Part shown: piece by piece, positions 1 through 4,471 of the stretch
Layout of the letters: every line of letters begins with the position of its first letter
Numbering within the stretch: position 1 is the stretch's first letter
From: Clostridiales bacterium
Lineage (GTDB): Bacteria > Bacillota > Clostridia > Oscillospirales > CAG-272
Direction: 5' to 3'
NCBI GenBank assembly: GCA_012511425.1
Contig: JAAZGC010000010.1
Location: 1-6,435 of the forward strand
DNA: 6,435 nt
Notes under the pieces: model-generated
Seen by the model: only the letters and a program-made list of their open reading frames with translations
Databases searched by the model: none
What the model was told of the DNA's origin: nothing
Made by a program: the position numbers and the translations under genes

Positions 1-20
1 ACTCGCAGAGCGAGTTATTC
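1..20 (-). repeat. Hairpin repeat fragment F (H1 module) at the end of the DUF1292 gene
   Basis: ACTCGC (1-6), loop AGA, GCGAGT (10-15), then TATTC form the inner part of an H1-type hairpin cut by the window edge. Read on the minus strand it begins GAATAAC..., the same opening as hairpin 1274-1296 of repeat A, with the same TCT loop. The DUF1292 stop codon TAA (15-17) lies inside the arm. Assignment to the repeat family rests on one hairpin only, because the rest is outside the window. Confidence 0.55.
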
Positions 21-305
21 AGCTTCTTCATCCTCGTCAAAAAGCTGATCGTCGAATATTTCGGCTATGCGGTCGAACTCGTCGTCGTCCTCGATTGTGC
101 AGAGGACATCGTCTCCGTTCTCGTCCGTCTCGGCCTTCATTATAACATATTCGCTGTTGGGGTTGTCGGCTTCGTCTGCCGGAATAAGCGCAAGGTAGAG
201 CTTATCTTCAAGCGTGCAGGAGCCGAGCAGGGCAAATTCGATCTCTTTGCCGTCCTCATCTGTCAGCACGAATATTTCGTCATCAAAAAGTTCGTCTTGT
301 GTCAT
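15..305 (-). CDS. DUF1292 family small acidic protein (YrzB-like)
   Basis: The product is a 96-residue, very acidic cytoplasmic protein. It has the family layout: an N-terminal FVLTDEDGKEIEF strand pair, then LEDKLYLALIPAD and EYVIMKAE segments, and an acidic tail ending in EDEEAE. DUF1292 proteins are common in Firmicutes, often near yrrK/ruvX and ireB genes, and their molecular function is unknown. The start is the ATG at 303-305. An AGAGGTGA ribosome binding site lies just upstream (about 312-319), and the next in-frame ATG further upstream (363-365) falls inside the -35 box of the promoter, so it cannot be the start. The stop codon is embedded in a repeat hairpin at the window edge, so the downstream neighbour is not visible. 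The family call is confident; no function can be inferred. Confidence 0.9.
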   Translation of the reverse strand: MTQDELFDDEIFVLTDEDGKEIEFALLGSCTLEDKLYLALIPADEADNPNSEYVIMKAETDENGDDVLCTIEDDDEFDRIAEIFDDQLFDEDEEAE

Positions 306-336
306 TTTATTCACCTCTTGTTGTGGTTCCATCAAT

Positions 337-365
337 ATTGTACAACATATCCCGCCGTTTGTCAA
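337..365 (-). promoter_or_regulatory. SigA-type promoter of the DUF1292 gene
   Basis: Read on the minus strand, TTGACA (360-365) is followed by a 17-base spacer and TACAAT (337-342). This is a near-perfect housekeeping promoter. Transcription would start near 330, giving a leader of about 25 bases that contains the AGAGGTGA ribosome binding site. This also fixes the translation start at 305. Confidence 0.85.
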
Positions 366-590
366 GCAGAAAATATAAAATCAATAAAAATCACATTAAT
401 TTTTATACATCCGGCAAGAATATTCTTCTTTATACCGCCGCCCCTGAAAAATTCCCCGAAATGGTCTTGATTAACCGCAGAAGATTTAATATAATCTTAT
501 CATAAAACAATCAAAATCTCCCGGACACGGCGTGTCCCGTCCCGTTTCGGACCCGATATGTCCGGTGTTTCCCGCTTTGTGTCGTGTTTT
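366..590. other. Intergenic region with palindromes, no gene seen
   Basis: Between the divergent DUF1292 and XRE genes the sequence is AT-rich up to about 510, then GC-rich. I see no ORF with a credible ribosome binding site. It holds a perfect 12-base palindrome AAGAATATTCTT (416-427) and AAGATT/AATCTT arms (481-486, 493-498). It also holds a GGACAC/GTGTCC inverted repeat (523-528, 532-537) and a wider CCGGACA (521-527) facing TGTCCGG (559-565). These could be operators for the adjacent regulator, but that is inference only. Confidence 0.5.
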
Positions 591-618
591 TTGAGCGGCG
601 GATGTCGTATAATATAAT
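591..618 (+). promoter_or_regulatory. Putative promoter of the XRE regulator gene
   Basis: TTGAGC (591-596), a 16-base spacer and TATAAT (613-618) form a plausible promoter. A second overlapping TATAAT lies at 608-613. A start site from the second -10 box would fall inside the GGAGGAGGA ribosome binding site (622-630), so the 608-613 box may be the one used, although it lacks a good -35 partner. The exact start is uncertain. Confidence 0.45.
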
Positions 619-640
619 CACGGAGGAGGACAAAGAAATT

Positions 641-1152
641 ATGGATCAGGCAAAAATCGGAGGCTTTCTCAAGTTACTCCGAAAAGAAAAAAGCTAACGC
701 AGGAACAGCTTGCAGAGCAGTTTTACGTATCGTCGAGGACGGTGTCCCGGTGGGAAACGGGCAGCAATATTCCGGATCTGAGCGTTCTCATCGAGCTTGC
801 CGATTTCTATCGGGTAGACATCCGCGAAATCCTTGACGGAGAAAGGAAAAATTCAAACATGGACAAAGAACTCAAAGACACGCTGAACAAAGTCGCCGAC
901 TACAGCCGGGAAGACAAAAAGCGGATGGGAAGAAGAATGAGCGTGATCTTCCTGCTGGGGATCATCGGAAACCTTTTTGCTTTAATCGTTGAATTCGGCG
1001 ATCTGCCGAAGACCGGATTTCTCGAATCGGCAGCCGGTTTCGGAGCCGGTGTCGGCTTCGGGATGCTGATAATCGGCTTCCTCATGGCGTCCGGAATCAT
1101 AGATAAAACATTAGGAAAACTGAAAAGACGGATTCTCGGAAAGAAAGACTAA
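641..1152 (+). CDS. XRE-family HTH regulator with C-terminal membrane segments, frameshifted
   Basis: The gene opens at ATG 641 with ribosome binding site GGAGGAGGA (622-630). The first 17 codons read MDQAKIGGFLKLLRKEK, then Ser and a stop (TAA 695-697). The minus-one frame continues without a break from codon 694 as LTQEQLAEQF, VSSRTVSRWETGSNIPDLS and on to 1152. Adding one A to the six-A tract at 687-692 gives LRKEKKLTQEQLAEQF, a textbook first part of a Cro/CI-type helix-turn-helix. The restored protein is about 170 residues: a DNA-binding domain (about 1-70), a charged linker (KELKDTLNKVADYSREDKKRMGRR), two hydrophobic segments (SVIFLLGIIGNLFALIVEF and a Gly-rich FGAGVGFGMLIIGFLMASGII) and a basic tail. 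Membrane-anchored XRE regulators of this plan are common in Clostridia, often beside transporters; none is next to it here. Translation from the ATG at 742 would lack recognition helices, so it is unlikely to bind DNA. It may be a pseudogene, a sequencing error or a slippage-regulated gene. Confidence 0.8.
687..692 (+). other. Six-A tract at the XRE frameshift
   Basis: The run of six A inside the GAA AAA AGC TAA codons is where the reading frame is lost. A seventh A restores the consensus HTH protein exactly. The zero-frame phasing (GAA AAA AGC) is not the tandem A-AAA-AAG heptamer used in dnaX and some insertion sequences. A minus-one slip of the AAA codon in the P site would nevertheless give the correct fusion. 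Confidence 0.75.
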
Positions 1153-1179
1153 AAATCAGCCATAACCCCAAAGAAAAGG

Positions 1180-1209
1180 CGGCCGGGCAGAAATGCCCGA
1201 CCGTTTTTT
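1180..1209 (+). terminator. Rho-independent terminator of the XRE gene, possibly bidirectional
   Basis: CGGCCGGGCA (1180-1189), loop GAAA, TGCCCGACCG (1194-1203) pair over ten positions with one C/A mismatch and are followed by six T. The opposite side carries an A-rich run (1169-1178), so on the minus strand it could also stop transcripts arriving from the convergent AIM24 gene. It lies 27 bases after the XRE stop codon. Confidence 0.88.
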
Positions 1210-1210
1210 A

Positions 1211-1376
1211 ATCAAAAAACCGATAATCACTTAACCGTCCGGCGGCGACGTTTCGGCTATGCCGAAACTCGCAGAATAACCGCAGAGCGGTTATTCAATT
1301 GCCAGAAGGCAATATTCGCGTGTCCCGCAGGGCGGGACACAATACTCAGCAGAATAGCGCCTGCGGCGCTGTTCAA
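1211..1376 (-). repeat. Hairpin mosaic repeat A, five stem-loops plus degenerate core
   Basis: Five consecutive perfect or near-perfect hairpins: GTTTCGGC arms (1250-1257/1261-1268, loop TAT); GAATAACCGC arms (1274-1283/1287-1296, loop AGA); ATTGCC arms (1298-1303/1308-1313); GTGTCCCGC arms (1320-1328/1332-1340, loop AGG); GAATAGCGCC arms (1352-1361/1365-1374, loop TGC, one G-T wobble). Read on the minus strand the order is H1, extra hairpins, H1, linker tgcga, H2, then gtcgcc, matching repeat C. Next comes a diverged core (1211-1236; minus strand GGTTAAGTGATTATC then GGTTTTTT). The XRE terminator hairpin sits where H3 would be. The AIM24 stop codon is directly adjacent. Confidence 0.85.
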
Positions 1377-2135
1377 TTAGGCAACAGGCGACACCAGCAC
1401 CCGTCCCGTGCCTTTGTAAACATTCACCAGACCCTCGCCGGACGCGGCGGAGCCGACCAGCGTCTTGGTGGTGCGCTCTACCGTGAATTCAAGCGACGCC
1501 GACCAGGCGATCGCCATGTTGCCGTCGATCTTGAGCACGTCGTTGTTGAGATCGATCACAAACAGCTCCTCCGCCGGAACGCGGCTTTCGAGGACCGCAA
1601 CGCCGCTGCCTTTTAGGATCGAGTTGAAAAGTCCCTCATTGCCCAGAACCGCCGAAGAAATATTCGAACGGGCAACGACGCCGAGCTCAACGGTGCTGTC
1701 GCAGGCGAGGAAAAGCCCGTCGTCGATGACCATGCCACCGTTCCAGTTTTCGACATTCTCAAAGAGGATATACCTGTAAGTCGGCTCCATGACAATAAGT
1801 CCGAATCCGGTGTAAACGGGCTTGATCGCCGACTCGCCGGTTACTTTTCCGCCGATCAGCTTCTTCATCAGATCGCCGGCGCCCTTTACGTTGGTTGCGG
1901 CATTGACCTGACCGATCATCATCTGCATCGCGCCGGCCTGAAGGGTGACCGAGTTGCCGTTGAGCGCGGCGACGACCTGGCGCTTGCGGAGGTTCATCTG
2001 CGACGCAAAATATTTGCTCGTCGCGGTGTCGTGGGTCACCGAGTAGTCCTTGGTAAACTCAACGACGCTGAAACAGCCGTTCTGAGCCACCACATTGTGC
2101 GAGCCGGACTGGGAAAGAATGTTTTCCGTGAACAT
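1377..2135 (-). CDS. AIM24 family protein (TIGR00266-like)
   Basis: The product is a 252-residue soluble protein with the beta-strand and glycine-rich pattern of the AIM24/TIGR00266 family (PF01987). Visible landmarks are LNGNSVTLQAGAMQMMIG, YTGFGLIVMEPTYRYILFE, the LKGSGVAVLESRVPAEELFVID stretch (split by motif, residues about 178-200) and the very typical C-terminal TVERTTKTLVGSA, SGEGLVNVYKGTGRVLVSP. Length is normal for bacterial members. There is no signal peptide or membrane helix. The yeast homologue is mitochondrial, but the bacterial role is not established and I do not assign one. The start ATG (2133-2135) has an AGGAGAA ribosome binding site seven bases upstream. The stop TAA directly abuts repeat A. 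The gap to the antitoxin gene upstream is 70 bases and I see no clear promoter in it, so co-transcription with that gene is possible. Transcription converges on the XRE gene. Confidence 0.92.
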   Translation of the reverse strand: MFTENILSQSGSHNVVAQNGCFSVVEFTKDYSVTHDTATSKYFASQMNLRKRQVVAALNGNSVTLQAGAMQMMIGQVNAATNVKGAGDLMKKLIGGKVTGESAIKPVYTGFGLIVMEPTYRYILFENVENWNGGMVIDDGLFLACDSTVELGVVARSNISSAVLGNEGLFNSILKGSGVAVLESRVPAEELFVIDLNNDVLKIDGNMAIAWSASLEFTVERTTKTLVGSAASGEGLVNVYKGTGRVLVSPVA

Positions 2136-2205
2136 GATAGAGTTCTCCTGTTGTGTTATATTTGGTTTTTACGTGTTGATATTAATGGTACGGGACGCGA
2201 GTTTT

Positions 2206-2460
2206 TTATACCGTTTTTTCGTGTCGATCGGAGTTTAAATGCCGCGCCAACCTTTCCGCACGAGCTTTCTTTTCGTCGACATCGGAAGAAAGAACGCCGA
2301 CAAGGCTGTCGGAAAGGAAGGAAACCGTCTTGCCCTTTGAGATCAGACGCGCAACTTCAACGCCGTTTTTAGTTATTATGATATCCTGCCCATCCTGCGC
2401 CATTTTCAAATATTTCCAGAAGTTTTTCCGAACTTCGGTCGAAGCGCTGAATAGCGCCAT
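2206..2460 (-). CDS. Phd/YefM-type antitoxin, no toxin partner visible
   Basis: The product is 84 residues. The N-terminal part carries the Phd/YefM DNA-binding fold signature STEVRKNFWKYLKMAQ, then DIIITKNGVEVARLIS. The C-terminal part, FLSDSLVGVLSSDVDEKKAR and AERLARHL, resembles the toxin-neutralising tail of Clostridia Phd proteins. Such antitoxins repress their own operon and bind a partner toxin (Doc, YoeB or PIN types). No toxin ORF follows: the next gene downstream is AIM24, 70 bases away, and upstream is the solute-binding gene, so this looks orphaned. The chosen start ATG (2458-2460) overlaps the loop of a repeat hairpin, and codons 2-4 lie in its arm. The only ribosome binding candidate, AGGGACGG (about 2472-2479), is also repeat-derived and spaced rather far. 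A longer start at 2535 would translate the whole repeat and is unlikely. Confidence 0.85.
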   Translation of the reverse strand: MALFSASTEVRKNFWKYLKMAQDGQDIIITKNGVEVARLISKGKTVSFLSDSLVGVLSSDVDEKKARAERLARHLNSDRHEKTV

Positions 2461-2597
2461 GGGCGCTATTCCGTCCCTGACTTGCGCTTTGCGCAAGTCG
2501 AGAGTTTTTGCGGAGCAAAAACATCTCCGTCCCAAAGTTGAGTCATTATTTATGTTTTTTCTAATGAAGATTTTACCTTCGGTAAAATCAATTTATC
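2449..2597 (+). repeat. Hairpin mosaic repeat B, complete copy
   Basis: Modules in order: H1 GAATAGCGCC arms (2449-2458/2462-2471, loop ATG); an extra hairpin GACTTGCGC (2479-2487/2491-2499, loop TTT); linker gaga; H2 GTTTTTGC (2504-2511/2515-2522, loop GGA); linker atctccgt; core CCCAAAGTTGAGTCATTA (2531-2548) then TTTATG, six T and CTAATGAA; H3 GATTTTACC (2569-2577/2581-2589, loop TTC); end AATTTATC (2590-2597). It spans the gap between the solute-binding gene, whose stop codon is at 2603-2605, and the antitoxin start. No T-tract follows any stem in the direction of transcription, so it is not an ordinary terminator. Confidence 0.9.
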
Positions 2598-2602
2598 TGA
2601 AT

Positions 2603-4069
2603 TCACTCTCCGAAATAGGCTTCCACTACCTTATCCAGATTCTTCTGATACGTCTTCGCGTTTTTCTCCCAGAGCGAGGCGATATCCTTGGCATCGTTCT
2701 TGAGGTTATCCCCCATAAAGCTGAAAATGTAGTTTATCGACACCGAATGCACATACCCGAAGTCGAACCAGATTGTTTCGCGGATGACGTCGAGCATTTC
2801 GGACGACTCGTTGTCGCGGCTGACTTTGCTCTTTAAAACCGTCTCATAGAACTGCGGGATGACCGACTGCTTCGATTCGGCGCACATCGCCTCGATAATT
2901 GCGCCGCAGAATGGGATGTCGGACACCGAGAGCGGGACGCAGAAGACTGACTGCCCGTCGTAAACCTGCGAGCGGTATTCCGCCTGCGTGTCGTCGCGCT
3001 TCGGGAAGGGCAGTATGCCGAAGTCGGTTTCCATCGAGCGGAGGGTCGCCGTGTTGTCGAGGGTGCCGGTCATGAACAGCGCGTGATCCTGGGTGAAGAT
3101 GTTCATCATCTCGGTGTAATCCGCATCGATCGACGGGCGGCTGAAGAAGACTTCGTTGCCGCCGCTGTAAATTATGTCATACATCTTCGTGTAATACTGC
3201 ACGAATTTGTCCGAGAAGAGCGCCAGCGTAAGGCTGTCGCCGGTGTTCTCGACGATCGGCAGACCGCCGGTGGTAACAAGGCAGCGGCAGCTGTGGTTGT
3301 TGGTGATCCAGCCGTAAAGGTCGGCGTTGGTATAGGCGCCGTCGCCGTCAAGGTCGCCGGTGACCTTCTTTATCTGGGTGTCGGCGTAGTCCCAGGTCCA
3401 GCCGCCGTCGCGGACGACCGAATAAAGGTCGCCGATGCCGTAATTTTCCGCCAGCAGCTTGTTGAAGAAGCAGGCGTAGATGTATTCCCACATCGTCAGC
3501 GACCAGTCGCCGGAGATGAAATACAGCCGCCCGTCAACGGTGTTGTTGTCGACGAATCCTTTCGTCCACCAGACGTTGTCGGGGCTGAGCGTCGAAATGT
3601 CGTAGAGGTCGACAAAGCAGTTATCCATCGCCATCGGCACGATATACGCCTGGTATCCGGCGACGCACTGATAGGCGTCGTCGCCCGCCATGACGCTGTT
3701 TTTGACAAGCGCCGTGAAGGTGTTCTGATCCTCCCAGTCGCCGGACGAAGTTATGCTTTTGACGTTGATGTTGTATTTTTCCGCAACCGCCAGATTCCGC
3801 CGGTAGACGGCGTCGTCCATGATATCGCCGGTTTCCTGCTCTGTGTAGATTTCGTATTCTTTATAATCGCGGCAGAGGATGCTGAAATCCCGCCCGCCGT
3901 AGTCTTCGCCCGGCAAAGACGCAAGAAATGTTTCGGTCGTCGTTTCGGCTTCGGTGGCGGCCGTGGTATCCGGGCTGTCGTCCGGCGCTCCGCCCGAATC
4001 TTTCCCGCCGCAGGCGGATACGCCGAGCAGCAGCGAGAGCAGCAGCAAAATTGAAATAAGTCGTTTCAT
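2603..4069 (-). CDS. ABC transporter extracellular solute-binding lipoprotein (family 1-like)
   Basis: The product is 488 residues. A lipoprotein signal peptide is clear: MKR, a Leu-rich core (residues 4-15), lipobox VSAC with Cys20 as the lipidated residue. A Gly/Asp/Thr-rich flexible linker follows (about 21-50). After that comes the YGGRDFSILCRDY start seen in the large solute-binding families of Clostridia. D239-L-D-G-D-G...D250 is an EF-hand-like calcium loop often found in family 1 sugar-binding proteins. It should capture an oligosaccharide or similar ligand outside the membrane for an ABC importer. No permease or ATPase gene is present in this window, so the substrate is unknown and the transporter may be encoded elsewhere or shared. 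Start ATG 4067-4069 with GGAGA ribosome binding site eight bases upstream and a consensus promoter. The stop TGA lies five bases from the end of repeat B. Confidence 0.9.
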   Translation of the reverse strand: MKRLISILLLLSLLLGVSACGGKDSGGAPDDSPDTTAATEAETTTETFLASLPGEDYGGRDFSILCRDYKEYEIYTEQETGDIMDDAVYRRNLAVAEKYNINVKSITSSGDWEDQNTFTALVKNSVMAGDDAYQCVAGYQAYIVPMAMDNCFVDLYDISTLSPDNVWWTKGFVDNNTVDGRLYFISGDWSLTMWEYIYACFFNKLLAENYGIGDLYSVVRDGGWTWDYADTQIKKVTGDLDGDGAYTNADLYGWITNNHSCRCLVTTGGLPIVENTGDSLTLALFSDKFVQYYTKMYDIIYSGGNEVFFSRPSIDADYTEMMNIFTQDHALFMTGTLDNTATLRSMETDFGILPFPKRDDTQAEYRSQVYDGQSVFCVPLSVSDIPFCGAIIEAMCAESKQSVIPQFYETVLKSKVSRDNESSEMLDVIRETIWFDFGYVHSVSINYIFSFMGDNLKNDAKDIASLWEKNAKTYQKNLDKVVEAYFGE

Positions 4070-4114
4070 AATTTTATCTCCGTATGGTTAATCGGTTTGC
4101 TATCTCTCTTTTAT

Positions 4115-4143
4115 ATTATACATTGTCGGAAGGGGATTGTCAA
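4115..4143 (-). promoter_or_regulatory. Consensus SigA promoter of the solute-binding protein gene
   Basis: On the minus strand TTGACA (4138-4143), a 17-base spacer and TATAAT (4115-4120) match the consensus at all twelve positions. Transcription would start near 4108, leaving a leader of about 40 bases. Such a perfect promoter suggests strong basal expression or control by a repressor. Repeat C begins about ten bases upstream of the -35 box. Confidence 0.92.
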
Positions 4144-4152
4144 GATAGAATT

Positions 4153-4272
4153 GAATACCGCCTTCGGCGGTATTCGCGAGTTTCGCCAAAGGCGAAACAT
4201 CGCAGCTCCAAAGTTGAGTCATTATTTATGTTTTCTTTGATGTATGTTTCGCTTTCGGCGAAACAATTTATC
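4153..4272 (+). repeat. Hairpin mosaic repeat C, the simplest complete copy
   Basis: H1 GAATACCGCC (4153-4162/4166-4175, loop TTC); linker gcga; H2 GTTTCGCC (4180-4187/4191-4198, loop AAA); linker atcgcag; core from CCAAAGTTGAGTCATTA (4208-4224), then TTTATG and a T-rich stretch; H3 GTTTCGC (4246-4252/4258-4264, loop TTTCG); end AATTTATC (4265-4272). The 27 bases at 4208-4234 are identical to 2532-2558 in repeat B, whereas every stem differs in sequence from the matching stem in B. It occupies the gap between the divergent solute-binding and dnaA promoters. Confidence 0.92.
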
Positions 4273-4341
4273 CGAAATCATCATCGAAACATTTCGAACC
4301 TCAATTCGCACAAATTTGAACAAATTATTTACATTGTTTGC

Positions 4342-4370
4342 TTGCATTAGGCGCTTTTATATGGTATAAT
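4342..4370 (+). promoter_or_regulatory. Promoter of dnaA
   Basis: TTGCAT (4342-4347), a 17-base spacer and TATAAT (4365-4370) preceded by TGG, an extended -10 arrangement. The region from about 4280 to 4405 is very AT-rich. I find no convincing DnaA box upstream, so autoregulation through boxes at this promoter is not evident. Transcription would start near 4377, giving a leader of about 95 bases. Confidence 0.85.
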
Positions 4371-4410
4371 ATATAATAATTGTATTATAATATAAAGAGA
4401 TAAACGAATA

Positions 4411-4450
4411 GGACGCGGGTCTTTAAAAGACGGATCGGCGTCCCCGGGAC
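4411..4450 (+). other. Possible stem-loop structure in the dnaA leader
   Basis: GGACGC (4411-4416) can pair with GCGTCC (4438-4443), enclosing an inner stem GTCTT/AAGAC (4419-4423, 4427-4431). The right outer arm also belongs to an alternative palindrome GTCCC-C-GGGAC (4440-4450). The structure ends 11 bases before the GAGGAG ribosome binding site. It matches no riboswitch or leader family I recognise. Confidence 0.4.
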
Positions 4451-4471
4451 CGTTATTAAAGAGGAGTAATT

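Noticed and set aside
306..365. Upstream ATG at 365 for the DUF1292 gene
   Set aside because: It lies within the -35 box of a consensus promoter, and a good ribosome binding site precedes the ATG at 305.
687..693. Canonical dnaX-type programmed minus-one frameshift site in XRE
   Set aside because: The zero-frame codons are GAA AAA AGC, not the A-AAA-AAG phasing needed for tandem slippage, so programmed frameshifting is only a weaker possibility.
1250..1374. CRISPR array
   Set aside because: The regular spacing is of hairpins with different stems; there is no repeated direct repeat with unique spacers.
2461..2535. N-terminal extension of the antitoxin starting at 2535
   Set aside because: The extra 25 residues are translated repeat sequence with no ribosome binding site, and Phd family proteins begin just before the STEVRKNF-like motif.
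2451..2547. Small minus-strand ORFs starting MTQLW or MTELW at the conserved core of repeats B, C and D
   Set aside because: The shared start comes from the conserved core. Lengths differ widely (26, 40 and 11 codons), there is no ribosome binding site, and the rest reads through hairpin arms, so translation is not supported.
3083..4054. Long plus-strand open frame opposite the solute-binding gene
   Set aside because: Its Val/Arg/Ala-rich translation is the antisense shadow of a clear lipoprotein gene and has no family features.
4326..4334. DnaA box TTATTTACA upstream of dnaA
   Set aside because: It has a mismatch in the critical CACA part and stands alone, unlike the tight cluster downstream.
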